Positions 1 to 9,684 of a DNA stretch of 64,000 bases are shown here, one piece after another (positions within the stretch are counted from its first letter, which is position 1; every line of letters begins with the position of its first letter). The translations under genes were made by a program, and so were the position numbers. Location: positions 273,265-337,264 of the forward strand of contig NZ_KE387187.1 in the NCBI RefSeq assembly GCF_000430645.1, in the 5' to 3' direction. The notes under the pieces were generated by a model. The model did not search any database and had not been told where the DNA came from. It worked only from the letters and a program-made list of their open reading frames with translations. This stretch comes from Aquimarina latercula DSM 2041. Lineage in GTDB: Bacteria > Bacteroidota > Bacteroidia > Flavobacteriales > Flavobacteriaceae.

Positions 1-457
1 TTTATATGGTAAGATATTTACTAATAAATTCAATTGATCATTTTTATGTAAGACTTCATATTCCTTTTCTTTTCCTTGATTTTTGACAAATTGAGCTATT
101 ATTTTTTCATTACTATGCCAACCAACTGTAGTTATATAAAAACCACTACCCCAAAATGAACCTCCCCAAAGAGCTCTTTTAACTCCTGGAACTTGAAAAA
201 AAAATCTCTCTAGCTGTTATACTTTCAATCGTCCTAGCTATTTTAGTTGAACCATAGATTAGGACACTTTGAAGTAAAAAATGCACGTGATCCTTGTCAG
301 ATCTTATTTCTAAAAGATTAATCTCGCACCTATCATATATGGCTAGATAAGTTCGTTTCAAAATTTGATCATCCTTTGGACTTAAAACGGAACGACTATG
401 TTTTGTAGAGCAAAACAAATGATATAGCAACAAAGAAACGTTGTGACTTTTGTGCAT
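1..457 (-). pseudogene. IS200/IS605-type TnpA (Y1 HUH transposase), decayed copy 1
   Basis: The start codon is at 457. The first part reads MHKSHNVSLLLYHLF and contains the HUH metal-binding motif in DKDHVHFLL. Near position 195, at a run of nine A on the + strand, the frame breaks. The family signature KRALWGGSFWGSGFY then continues in another frame and runs off the left edge. The residue expected to be the catalytic tyrosine lies in AQFVKNQG and is phenylalanine here, whereas the second copy (23.6-24.1 kb) reads AQYVKNQG. A hairpin just upstream of the ATG (465-482) is typical of IS200-like elements. This copy is probably inactive. A sequencing slip could explain the frameshift but not the Tyr-to-Phe change. 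Confidence 0.8.
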
Positions 458-462
458 CTAGG

Positions 463-530
463 AGCTTGAGCTCACGCTCAAGATTACCATTGTTTTTCGT
501 GAGAGGCAAACATCAGGATATTAAACCCTC
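463..530. repeat. IS200-like terminal region, copy 1
   Basis: This stretch has a hairpin (CTTGAG at 465-470 pairing with CTCAAG at 477-482) and then a degenerate GAGGCAA palindrome near 502-512. It ends in TTAAACCCTCCTAGAA, which closely matches the end of the second IS200-like copy (about 24155-24170) and of the mini-element at 30.6 kb. I read it as the element boundary. Confidence 0.6.
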
Positions 531-544
531 CTAGAAGAACAGAA

Positions 545-577
545 AAGCTTGATAAAATTCTTTATCAAGCTTTTTTA
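545..577. terminator. Rho-independent terminator, probably bidirectional
   Basis: A 12-bp perfect stem AAGCTTGATAAA / TTTATCAAGCTT with a 4-nt loop is followed by T6 on the + strand. On the minus strand it is followed by TTTTCTGTTCTTC. It lies 25-60 bp downstream of the stop of the twin GH26-like gene (minus strand), which it most likely terminates. Confidence 0.75.
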
Positions 578-602
578 ATATCCATTATCAAATTACACAA
601 AA

Positions 603-3587
603 TTACAGTCGATTAATCAAAAGTCTTTCAATATAGGTCGTTTGATTGATTTTTATAGTTACAAAGTACGTTCCTTGCTGCAAATGCCTTATATCAATCA
701 TATTATCACCCGAAGTTTTAAAGATAGGTTTTGGAATTGAATTAATTCTCCTACCATTAATATCTAAAATATAAACCGCATTTATTTGCTGGTTATTATC
801 TGTGTGGATATAGATATAGTCGTTGCTAGGATTTGGTGAGATCTTTGGTTTTGAAGTTATGATCGATACATTTTCTCCTAAGGATTGATTTGCTTTTTCA
901 GAAGATCTAGAATTCAATAAAGTACTATTTAAAGAATTGCTTCCATGGAGCCATACGGATTTGTTTATTTCATTTTTCCATTTATTAGCGATGGTGTTGT
1001 TAATTTGAACACCAGCTCTTCCCCAGTACCCATTCTCTATATTACCTTGCCCGAACAAGGCAGTATCATCCTCCCAATTGGTATTGATATAATGAACCTG
1101 TCTGATAACATCTTTGTTAACATATATATATTCGAAAAATGAAGCATACCATTCATTCCAAATTTGAGATGCTGTTTTTGACTGACAGCTTGATGCTGCA
1201 GTTCCATCCCAAACTTCAGAAATATTACAGTTATTTAGATTCAGAAGGTCATACCCTTGAGGAGTTGATTCTGCAATATATACAGGTTTGTTTCTGCTTC
1301 TTGCAAATTGAACCACTTCATTTGCTTTGTCTCGTTGTGTAGGAATTCTAGGTTCCATATTGCTATTTTCATCCGCCGTTATAAACCAAGATAATCCTAC
1401 CCAGTCTACATAACTGTCACCAGGGTACCAGCTGGAAATATCTCCAAAGTCTCCTTCTCCAAATCTTATATCCAGAATATCATCAACTGGTGAAGCAGAG
1501 GATTGCCATACAAATGCTACATTAGTTACTCCTTCTGCCCTTAGTACATCAACAATTCTTCTATAAGCGTTAATATAATTAGCTCTGACTTCGTATCCTA
1601 CGTTCCAGTTTCCATCAAATTCATATGCTATTCTTAAATATATAGCTTTATTGGAGTATTTTTTGAAGAATACTGCCAATCTTTTAATTTCATTATCCCA
1701 TTTTCCTTGTCCTATTTGATCGAGACAACCCTGACACCAATAATTCACTCCGTTAGCTGTATTTTCTCCTTCAGTCATGCTAAGCCCAATAGACAGGCTT
1801 GAATTCTCATATCCCAGTATTGTACTACGGCTATTTAAAGGGCCTGCTCCCCAGTCCACATCTATAGTGGATCCATCACCATTTCTTGCAATACTCCCAT
1901 TAGTTGTTTCTCCTAGTCCACCATATTGTGGAAATTGAGATGATAGCAAACTATAAAATGCTATATACGTTGCAGTACCGCCCATTTCAGGAAATCCTTT
2001 AGAATTAATGCCCCCTTGTTGATAGTCATGTAAGGTTTTAAGGTCTTGCCCTATTGTTAATAAAATTTTCTTGTTGGGAGGTAATAGTTTGGCAGTTATA
2101 TCCTTATCTCCATTGCTTCCTGAAGCTATCGTAATACCGCCTAAGTCTTGCGGACATTCATTATTACCCCATCGTACCCAAAGATCATAATTACCAGGAG
2201 AAAGATTACTTACTTTAGTGGATCCAGAATTATCTGCTACGTTGTAAGGATAATTACTACCATTATTGATACTAAATTCAATATTGGTTCTACCTGCAGT
2301 ATTAGGAAAATCAAATTTAATACTTCCGTCATTTGCCCCTTGTGAGGTTTCGTTGGTTATACTAACAGTTACCGATGGTATGTCTGACCCTATACATAGT
2401 CCTGAAGTATCACAGGGAGCGCAATTAAACCCACCACAGTCAATACCCGTTTCTCCCTGATTTTGGATTCCATCATTGCACGTAGGATTGTTAACGACCC
2501 CCAAATCATTTAGTAGATTAGATCCCCCGTGAAGAAAGTTTCCGTTATCTATATAGTTACTCCAATTAGTGGAGATCGTATTATTTTTTTCTATTCTAGT
2601 ATCTCCCCAAAATCCTGCATTGGCATCAGGCCATTTCCATAAAGGCTGTGATTGCCAGTCTGCATTGATATAAGCTACTGCCCTTATTACGTCAAGATTA
2701 TTATCAATAAATGGAATAAGTTGGTCAGCGAAATATTGATCCCAGATACCTTTACCACCAAGTGACTGAGGGCTTCCTGGCCTATCAAACGGATGAAAAG
2801 TTCCTTGATCAAATTCGTAATACTGAGCAGAAACTTCCGCCATCATAACGGGTTTATCTTTATTTCTGGCAAAATTTAGAATATACTCAAGATTATCGCC
2901 ATTGAAATTTTCGTTAAAAAAGAAAAACGAAAGACCGACATAATCTACGTAGTTATCTCCCGGATAATACGAATCAATTATATTACCGGTATTTTCCCCC
3001 CACGTAGCTGATTGCCATACATAAGCTACATTAGTAACTCCTTGAGCATTCAGAAAGTCTACAATATATTTATACGCAGCAATATATCTTGTCGGATTAT
3101 ATCCATTCCAAGGGCCATCAAATTCATAACCAATACGCAGAAAAATTGGTCTGGGAGCATTTCTTTTAGCAAAATCTCTGAATTTGATTAACTCGTTATC
3201 GTGAAAACCATTTACGATTTCAATTAAACCATTAGGATGGACCTCCCCCTCACCATCAGCTTCTTCGACCATCCATAAACCAACAGATAATGCAGAATTA
3301 GGATAACGATCTAAGGCAGCTTGTAGTCCAATATCTCCAGCACCATAATTTATAGTAGTATTTAATCCAGCCATAGAATAGATATCGGTGTACATTGTTA
3401 CACCGGCCGGAGTCGGAAATTTACCTGAATTGACATATCCGTCGATGGATCCAAGATCCTGACCGATAAATAACATAGTTTTACCACTAATTGGCGCAAA
3501 TTTTCCCAGTATCGTCTGAGCAACTGAGTTTTCTGTAACACCTGGCATAAAAATTAGGAGCAAGAATAACAAAGGTTTTAGATTCAT
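603..3587 (-). CDS. Secreted protein with two GH26-like catalytic domains (T9SS)
   Basis: This 994-residue protein has a signal peptide (about 1-24) and two homologous TIM-barrel-like domains (about 35-350 and 505-880). Each carries a GH26-type pair of glutamates: RIGYEFDG (E155) and MMAEVSAQ (E251) in the first, RIAYEFDG (E656) and YIAESTPQ (E773) in the second. Both also share YPGDxYVDxVGLS. Between them lie a Cys-rich CNDGIQNQGETGIDCGG linker (370-386) and a beta-sandwich resembling SprB-type repeats (about 403-490). A T9SS C-terminal sorting domain starts at PNPSND (about 918). Classical GH26 mannanases have HE at the acid/base site, but here the preceding residue is Tyr, so substrate specificity is uncertain. 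Position near GH5 and mannan genes suggests beta-mannan or a related glycan. Cell-surface or secreted location is inferred. Confidence 0.75.
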   Translation of the reverse strand: MNLKPLLFLLLIFMPGVTENSVAQTILGKFAPISGKTMLFIGQDLGSIDGYVNSGKFPTPAGVTMYTDIYSMAGLNTTINYGAGDIGLQAALDRYPNSALSVGLWMVEEADGEGEVHPNGLIEIVNGFHDNELIKFRDFAKRNAPRPIFLRIGYEFDGPWNGYNPTRYIAAYKYIVDFLNAQGVTNVAYVWQSATWGENTGNIIDSYYPGDNYVDYVGLSFFFFNENFNGDNLEYILNFARNKDKPVMMAEVSAQYYEFDQGTFHPFDRPGSPQSLGGKGIWDQYFADQLIPFIDNNLDVIRAVAYINADWQSQPLWKWPDANAGFWGDTRIEKNNTISTNWSNYIDNGNFLHGGSNLLNDLGVVNNPTCNDGIQNQGETGIDCGGFNCAPCDTSGLCIGSDIPSVTVSITNETSQGANDGSIKFDFPNTAGRTNIEFSINNGSNYPYNVADNSGSTKVSNLSPGNYDLWVRWGNNECPQDLGGITIASGSNGDKDITAKLLPPNKKILLTIGQDLKTLHDYQQGGINSKGFPEMGGTATYIAFYSLLSSQFPQYGGLGETTNGSIARNGDGSTIDVDWGAGPLNSRSTILGYENSSLSIGLSMTEGENTANGVNYWCQGCLDQIGQGKWDNEIKRLAVFFKKYSNKAIYLRIAYEFDGNWNVGYEVRANYINAYRRIVDVLRAEGVTNVAFVWQSSASPVDDILDIRFGEGDFGDISSWYPGDSYVDWVGLSWFITADENSNMEPRIPTQRDKANEVVQFARSRNKPVYIAESTPQGYDLLNLNNCNISEVWDGTAASSCQSKTASQIWNEWYASFFEYIYVNKDVIRQVHYINTNWEDDTALFGQGNIENGYWGRAGVQINNTIANKWKNEINKSVWLHGSNSLNSTLLNSRSSEKANQSLGENVSIITSKPKISPNPSNDYIYIHTDNNQQINAVYILDINGRRINSIPKPIFKTSGDNMIDIRHLQQGTYFVTIKINQTTYIERLLINRL

Positions 3588-3734
3588 ATTAAGTTGGTTT
3601 TAAAATTCGTTAAAAAATAAATATTTATTAGTTGTTTTAAAAAATCGAAATTTACTTTTCACAACTAAAAATATATCAACTCACCTATACAACTGCAACT
3701 TGTGCCAATACACTCTTACTACGCAAAAATTATA

Positions 3735-4979
3735 TTACTTGAAATTTATGATGTATTCTGTCAGATTTATTGAAGAGTCTAGATTTATCTTCTTTCTAAT
3801 TCTAAACCTCAAGGATTCAACCCCTCGATAAGAAATACCCATCAATGGAGCAATTTCTTTACTTGACAAATTAAGCTTCAAATAGGCACATACTCTCATT
3901 TCTCGATGATTCAGAGCTGGATATTGTTCTTTAATCTTATCTAAGAAATTATTATTGATTTGATTAAAGTGTATTTCGAATCGTTCCCAACTCCCTTCCA
4001 TAGCAAATTCACCATTCAATATCTTAAACACACTCTTCAACTTTTTTCTTTGTTCTCCATCGGCTTCCTTAACTATATCATTCAAAAGCGCTTTTACCTC
4101 TTCTATAGAATTATACACTTGTGTCATCTGAAGAGTAGATAAAGCTAATTCTTTACTTATACCTTCTCTATATTGTCTTAGTTTTATATTATCCTCTTCA
4201 ACCCGTTCTAGAAAAAAATGTAACTGATGCATTTCAAACTCGACCTTTTGGAATTCTAACTCTTTTTGATTTAGGAGTTCCTGTAATTCTTCTTTTTTTT
4301 TATTACGCTTAGTTCTTACCAATACAACTAAACAAATTATTACAAAAAAAATAGCAATAATCACCAAACTTTTATTAAGATCTCTATACCAAAAAAATAG
4401 CGTGTCAAATTTGTTGATTACTTCTTCCCTTATTTTAGTATGGTCATCTTTTCTTTTCACAGGGAAATTGTAATATAAACTGTAATTATTAGTCATCCTG
4501 CCTAACCATAAACTAGCATAGTACTGAATACAGAAATAAATTCTACTCTCTATTTTCTTGGACGCTTTAATGTCACTATAGTAGAATCTTTCTCCCCAAA
4601 ACTTGCTTTTTGGTGTGTTCAGATAGCCTTGCCCAGAGACATTCTTTTCTATAAAACCCATTTCATTATGATTAGTGGGAATTGATATTAAATTTTGATT
4701 AAACAGAGAACAACCATCGTAAAATCTACTATTGGATTCACAAAGCACCCTTCTTTCTAATTTAGAATATTTGAAAGGATCACTTTCTTTTATAAAGCTT
4801 AATGCAACTTTGTCATTCTTAATATCACCATAAATTTCAGGAAAAGCCTTTTTAATAGATGCTTCAATATATTTTTTTGTAACAGCCCCTACTTTGTAAT
4901 TATAATGCCATATGAAACCAAAGCTGAAAAAAGAAATCACGGAAAAAACAAAATAAATTCTGAATACTTGATGGCACAT
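3735..4979 (-). CDS. Membrane-anchored LuxR-type HTH regulator with coiled coil
   Basis: This 414-residue protein has an N-terminal membrane segment (about 6-26), a predicted periplasmic region (27-200) and a second membrane segment (about 203-222, LVIIAIFFVIICLVVLV). A charged coiled coil (225-280) and a C-terminal LuxR/GerE-like HTH (about 350-402, HREMRVCAYLKLNLSSKEIA and the following recognition helix) complete it. The layout matches Bacteroidota regulators that sense a periplasmic signal and bind DNA directly. Unlike the other such regulator here (12.6 kb) I see no clear TPR repeats, and the periplasmic part is not recognised. It sits between the twin GH26-like gene and a GH5 gene, all on the same strand, so control of those genes is a reasonable inference but not shown. 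Confidence 0.7.
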   Translation of the reverse strand: MCHQVFRIYFVFSVISFFSFGFIWHYNYKVGAVTKKYIEASIKKAFPEIYGDIKNDKVALSFIKESDPFKYSKLERRVLCESNSRFYDGCSLFNQNLISIPTNHNEMGFIEKNVSGQGYLNTPKSKFWGERFYYSDIKASKKIESRIYFCIQYYASLWLGRMTNNYSLYYNFPVKRKDDHTKIREEVINKFDTLFFWYRDLNKSLVIIAIFFVIICLVVLVRTKRNKKKEELQELLNQKELEFQKVEFEMHQLHFFLERVEEDNIKLRQYREGISKELALSTLQMTQVYNSIEEVKALLNDIVKEADGEQRKKLKSVFKILNGEFAMEGSWERFEIHFNQINNNFLDKIKEQYPALNHREMRVCAYLKLNLSSKEIAPLMGISYRGVESLRFRIRKKINLDSSINLTEYIINFK

Positions 4980-5401
4980 ATTTTCTGGTGTTTATCGATA
5001 AGTTTGTGACGACCATTCAAGTTAATTTACCGATTTATAAAAAGACATTCGATTAGAGGTAGTCTTAACATTCTCATTAACAAAAATTAAAAGAATGAAA
5101 ACTGCTAATTTTATTAAATAATAACAGGAATAGATTGACAGAAATTATAAGCCGAAACTCAGAAGCTAAAGTCAATATATTCCCGTTTACAGCACTATCA
5201 AATACAGTTCGAATAGACACAGAATTAAACTAAAAGCTAGTTTTCTTAGCATATCCCATATTCTTAATCATTATAAGAAAAATCACGATTAGAATAATAT
5301 ACCAGGAAACTATCGAAATAAATAATATTTATTAATTTACAAAAGGAAACTCTGTTCCGTTCTATGTCTGTACAAGTTTTGATATGTCTCATTCAACTAA
5401 A
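4980..5401. other. Intergenic spacer
   Basis: About 420 bp of AT-rich sequence between the regulator start and the GH5 stop. I see no ORF with coding character. It must contain the promoter of the regulator gene (minus strand), but no clear TTG/TAxxTTTG pair stands out. Confidence 0.5.
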
Positions 5402-5440
5402 AAAAGAATTGTAATAAAACAACATCTATTTTATTACAAT
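5402..5440 (-). terminator. Terminator-like hairpin overlapping the GH5 stop codon
   Basis: On the minus strand the stem TTGTAATAAAA / TTTTATTACAA (5410-5441) includes the last codons and stop of the GH5 gene. It is followed by TTCTTTTTTTAG. The stem is AT-rich and therefore weak, but its placement and T tract suit a terminator. Confidence 0.55.
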
Positions 5441-7840
5441 CTTGATATTTTTAGATTCAATTTTTAGATAGTAAATGCCTTTCTTCAGATTAATTATACG
5501 AATTTGGTTTTTATCATCTATTATTTGTTGAGATTGTAAGTTTCCAAAAACATCATAAACTTCCACGATATCTCCTTGCCGACTACCTTCTAAAGTGATT
5601 TTTTCCGATAAGCTCACAGGATTCGGATATGCTGCAAAATTAGCATCGATGCTATTGAGTTTATTTACAGACTCCTCTACTGGAATTACAACCCCCCATC
5701 TAAAAACATCCCAACCTTCATTACCTATATTTGATATCGCACTCAATTGATTTGAATCTAAACTTAGCTGCGCGCGAACATATTTATCATTGAAAGTTTT
5801 GAAAGCAACTTTACCTTCTCCTAAACTTTCCCAAGTAAAAGTCTCCCAACCCATTTTGGTGATAGATTTAGCTTCTAATTCACTATTATTATCATATCTA
5901 ACCTGGATATATTTATTGTTCGCCACAGACTTTAAGTATATATTCCCATTCCCCGCATCTTCAACTTTGAACTGCTCATTGAGCCCTAATTCTGTAGAAT
6001 TAGCTCTTAAAGGAGCGTTGAGGACACTTTGAACAGCACTAACGTACTCAACGTTACTTCTATCTGTTCTAAGCCAAATAGTCTCGCCTATGGGCGCTTC
6101 ACCTACTCGATCTTCTGACACTAGTTCTATTTTCCATTTCTGGCGTTGATTGTTGGGATCATAATTAACAAGGCGAATATTTGCATTTTCTTGGTTCGTT
6201 TCAGGATTGCCTAAAACTGCCAAGGGCGCTTCCTCCGTGTCGCATTGGTAATTTAGGTTCCTAAAGCTTACTATATTTTCTCCACGATCTAAAACTTCCC
6301 ACTTCGTATTAGCCTCTGATCCAGATAGTATCGTAGATACATTAGTCTTCTCAACGATACAACCAGACTCTTCATCTAATGCCAAAAACCTTTTAGTTCC
6401 TAGATTAAAAATAGTATAAACATTTTCGCCGAGATGTTTAAAAACCCATTTTTGATCATTGTAATCTAACGCGTTATTTAATTGAGCATTATTGTTCGCT
6501 GCTTTAGGTGCCACTAATCGCTGAGGTTTGATTAATGAATTAATATAGTAAGTTCCGTCAGTAATAATCCCTTCAACCTCACCAGAAGAATCCTTCTCTA
6601 AACTTTTTAAAATCTTTTTCATATTATCTCTATCATCCAATTGAGATCTGTCAGTCCACGACCACACTATGGATCCCGACCAAGAATTTTCAGAAAGTTC
6701 TAAACCAAGATCTTCTGCTCTTGTAATTGGTATATCACTTGGTGATAAACCAGAATCATTAGCCAAGTCATCATCATTAAATACAATGTCATCAGGATAG
6801 TATTCCCCTATCACCGTTTCTTTATCTATCTTATTTACATCTAAAATATTATGAAAGGGAGACCCTTTAAACCCCTGCCACTTATAATAATGAACATTGT
6901 AGAAATCTAAATAACCTTCGTCATCACCACCTGCATTAATTAAATTAGCATCAGAGTACGCATTCCAGAAACCTTTCTCAGCATCCTCCATATTAGTTAG
7001 CAAACCTAACGCACCGTTAGTAATTTTAACTTCAGGTTGTGCTCTTCTAATAGCTCCAGCAGTTTTGTTAATAAATTGTTGAATAAACGGCATCTCTACC
7101 TTTTCCTTAAAATTTTTCCAATGTGCTGCATACCTTTTCGTCATACCCTCTGGTTCATTAAAAATTTCCCAAGCGAATAAACCAGGATGATCTCCTACAC
7201 TGTTGACTAATGGCAGAAGTGCATTTTGGATATAAGCATCTCTGTAACGATCTTCTGTGAGCAACTTTCTATTTGCCTCTGCATCAACTGCCCATTGATC
7301 TTTTAACATATCAAAAGACCACAGACATATTTGAACTTTTAAGCCTTTGGATTCTGCTAAATCCAAGATTTCGAGTACATCCTCGTGAAAAAAGTCAGGA
7401 TTATTCGTAACCATCTGATCACTATCGTAGACGGGGTTAGTAGACCCGTTAGTATGATACCACCATCTTACTACATTACCTCCATTAAATTGCACGAAGT
7501 TCATTATCTCTTCAAAAGCAGCTAAATCTGGTCTAAAAGAACTCCCGTCAAAAGGGTTTACTCCAATATCTCGGCCGAATTTGACCCAAGCAATATTTAA
7601 GCCATTAACGGAGAGATCATTCTCGGATAAAGCCTTAGAAAACTTTGGAGTATTGATTTTAATATTTTTATTAAACTGACTGAAGGAAGCACCGACATTT
7701 TTTGCGCGTAAAGTTGTTGTAACATCCTCCATATATTTTTTTTTGTAGTCCTTTCCATTGTCCCAAAGCTTGTTAGATCTCTGCGCATTTATAACAGTAC
7801 AAAATATAAGTAATAAAATAAGTGATATTTTTTTTTTCAT
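5426..7840 (-). CDS. Modular GH5-type beta-glycanase (probable mannanase), T9SS-secreted
   Basis: This 804-residue protein has a signal peptide ending near NAQ (20). Its GH5-like TIM barrel spans about 75-415, with the acid/base motif WEIFNEPEG (E229) and nucleophile motif VIGEYYPDD (E346). A ricin-type beta-trefoil, probably carbohydrate-binding, covers about 425-575 and has QKW motifs. A fascin-like beta-trefoil module (about 588-715) and a T9SS sorting domain (about 730-804) follow. The catalytic domain is closely similar to the smaller enzyme at 27157-28620 inside the mannan locus, which supports action on beta-mannan or glucomannan. The fascin-like module plus sorting domain is nearly the same as in the beta-helix protein at 55378-57828. 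Subfamily and exact substrate cannot be fixed by eye. Confidence 0.8.
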   Translation of the reverse strand: MKKKISLILLLIFCTVINAQRSNKLWDNGKDYKKKYMEDVTTTLRAKNVGASFSQFNKNIKINTPKFSKALSENDLSVNGLNIAWVKFGRDIGVNPFDGSSFRPDLAAFEEIMNFVQFNGGNVVRWWYHTNGSTNPVYDSDQMVTNNPDFFHEDVLEILDLAESKGLKVQICLWSFDMLKDQWAVDAEANRKLLTEDRYRDAYIQNALLPLVNSVGDHPGLFAWEIFNEPEGMTKRYAAHWKNFKEKVEMPFIQQFINKTAGAIRRAQPEVKITNGALGLLTNMEDAEKGFWNAYSDANLINAGGDDEGYLDFYNVHYYKWQGFKGSPFHNILDVNKIDKETVIGEYYPDDIVFNDDDLANDSGLSPSDIPITRAEDLGLELSENSWSGSIVWSWTDRSQLDDRDNMKKILKSLEKDSSGEVEGIITDGTYYINSLIKPQRLVAPKAANNNAQLNNALDYNDQKWVFKHLGENVYTIFNLGTKRFLALDEESGCIVEKTNVSTILSGSEANTKWEVLDRGENIVSFRNLNYQCDTEEAPLAVLGNPETNQENANIRLVNYDPNNQRQKWKIELVSEDRVGEAPIGETIWLRTDRSNVEYVSAVQSVLNAPLRANSTELGLNEQFKVEDAGNGNIYLKSVANNKYIQVRYDNNSELEAKSITKMGWETFTWESLGEGKVAFKTFNDKYVRAQLSLDSNQLSAISNIGNEGWDVFRWGVVIPVEESVNKLNSIDANFAAYPNPVSLSEKITLEGSRQGDIVEVYDVFGNLQSQQIIDDKNQIRIINLKKGIYYLKIESKNIKIVIK

Positions 7841-8961
7841 AATAATAGGTTAAAATATAGGTTTATTTAAGTATTGATTTGATTATAATATTAATAATAA
7901 AATTAGTGAACCTCATTGCATCTTGATAATGATTTTTTATCAAAAACTAACCAAAAAAAAGAACTATAGCCAAGCACCGATCAGTTGATTTAAACAAGGC
8001 ATATCTTTAACGAATTGTTAATAAATTAAGATTTATAAACCAACAAAAGAATTGCAAAACACCAGATATAGTATTTATAGAAAAAAAAAAAGGATTTTTC
8101 TGATATTAATAAACCAACTTGTGACCAAATAATCACACAGAAAAACTTTCTAAATACAGGTAAGTTTTTATCTGAGCCTATCACAATGGTATAGATACAA
8201 ATTATTTTATAGTAAATAAAAAGTAAATGAATTAGTGATTTATTTTAATTGACAAAGTAATTCTAAACGCTTCTTCTAGACTAAGTGTATTGCACCAAAT
8301 TCACTGTTTACTCAATTACATAACTCTTCTGAAGAGTTAAAAAGAATTTCCTGAAAAATTCAAATTCGATCTGAAGATTTACAAAAACATGCTAAAATAC
8401 GATGCTATTTAATACTTTATTTTAAAAAAGATACCCAGTTTAACCAACCCATGAATTTGACACAAAAACACCAAAGCTTATTATCTAAGATACTCTGATT
8501 GCGCACTTATCTTTAAGTAAATCCTTAATAATTTCTTTTATCTATCTTTTCCAGGCTTTTTTATTTCTCATAATTAGTAGTTCATCCTTATAGTGTATTT
8601 TGATACTAGCAATAAAATACAAAGCTTTATCAAGTACTACAGAGGTTAACTACATTATAAAAACAATATATAGAAGCATAATAAAATAACTATTCTCTTT
8701 TACCCTCCATTTTCTCAATCACTATTCTACCAATTTTATTAACCTAAATTAAGAAGCGAAATAAAGAAATACTCCTTTTTTTCGCTTCTTACAACATAAT
8801 ACTTAAAACCGTAAACCGATACCGCTTCTAATTTTTTATAATTGCGATACTGATTATCACTTAATTCTTCTACACCGCCCCAAGGTTGCTATCTTTCGTA
8901 TTGATAGCCAATTCTTTTCTTCCGGCTTAAAGTTTATTTACTCTTTAAAATATTAAATTAT
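7841..8961. other. 1.1-kb gene-free region
   Basis: AT-rich sequence with frequent stops in all frames and no recognisable gene. It contains a strong hairpin at 8751-8790 (listed separately) and a weaker one at about 8883-8910 (GCTATC/GATAGC). It separates the GH5 gene from the convergent end of the lipoprotein operon. It probably holds the GH5 promoter in the first 150 bp (7841-7990). Confidence 0.5.
8751..8790 (-). terminator. Hairpin, candidate terminator of the lipoprotein operon
   Basis: The inverted repeat AAGAAGCGAA / TTCGCTTCTT (8751-8760 with 8781-8790) encloses a loop of about 20 nt. It lies about 170 bp downstream of the last gene of the three-gene operon on the minus strand. There is no long T tract, so terminator function is tentative. 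Confidence 0.4.
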
Positions 8962-9660
8962 TTATTTTTTTATACATCCAAGAAAGTTTTGTGTGCATTG
9001 GGCAAAACTACCTACAGCTCCAGCCTCAGCAAACCCTACACACGCAATCACCCATTCTGGAGCTACTGCCGAACACAAGAGTGCTCCTGAAATTGAAAGA
9101 CCTCCAACTTTGATTGTACAAATGATATACCTAAGGGCACATCTGACATCTGATTTTTTACTATAAGAGAGTGTCATAGTATCTATAAGTGTCAAATATT
9201 TATCTTCAATTGCAGCTTTTACGTAATCCTTAGATAATACCAAACTATCAAGATCCAATGATTCTTTGTTGGATAAGTTTGGGATTTGAGGAAAATCCAC
9301 TGCTAGTGCTTTGGTATTACTTACATAGTCAAAGAAAAATTCTTTAATCACTGATTCTTTAGTATTTAGTAGAGTAGCGATTTTCATAAAATCATTTGAG
9401 TACAACGCTTCTTCATATACAGAAAGAAATACTGTCTTATCAGATTCTAACAAATCTTTCTGAGCATCGAAAACCAAAAACTCGATTACTTTTTTTGAGG
9501 CAAATACATCTATTAGACGCTGGTCTGATGATAATTGATCGGCCAATATATCGATATCAGAATCTTTAGAAGGTATATCTACCTCCTCTTTTGAGCAGGA
9601 GTATAATGTAGCCATTATCAAAAATAAAAATAAAAATTTTCTTGTTTTATGCATAATCAT
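8962..9660 (-). CDS. Lipoprotein with symmetric six-cysteine hydrophobic C-terminus (paralog A)
   Basis: This 232-residue protein has a lipoprotein signal peptide (lipobox LYSC, C22). Its acidic helical N-terminal half (25-160) has the motif DQLSSDQR and FPQIPNLS near 123-130. The C-terminal tail (174-229) is hydrophobic and Gly/Ala-rich, with six cysteines at 174, 181, 196, 207, 222 and 229. The spacings 6-14-10-14-6 are mirror-symmetric and identical in the paralog at 10419-11114. I do not recognise the family. The tail could form a disulfide-stapled helical hairpin, which would be membrane-active or toxin-like, but that is inference. It is the third gene of an operon, 24 bp after the crystallin-like lipoprotein gene. 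Export and oxidation in the periplasm or at the surface are likely. Confidence 0.7.
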   Translation of the reverse strand: MIMHKTRKFLFLFLIMATLYSCSKEEVDIPSKDSDIDILADQLSSDQRLIDVFASKKVIEFLVFDAQKDLLESDKTVFLSVYEEALYSNDFMKIATLLNTKESVIKEFFFDYVSNTKALAVDFPQIPNLSNKESLDLDSLVLSKDYVKAAIEDKYLTLIDTMTLSYSKKSDVRCALRYIICTIKVGGLSISGALLCSAVAPEWVIACVGFAEAGAVGSFAQCTQNFLGCIKK

Positions 9661-9684
9661 TGGTTTAAAATTTGTTATAATTAT

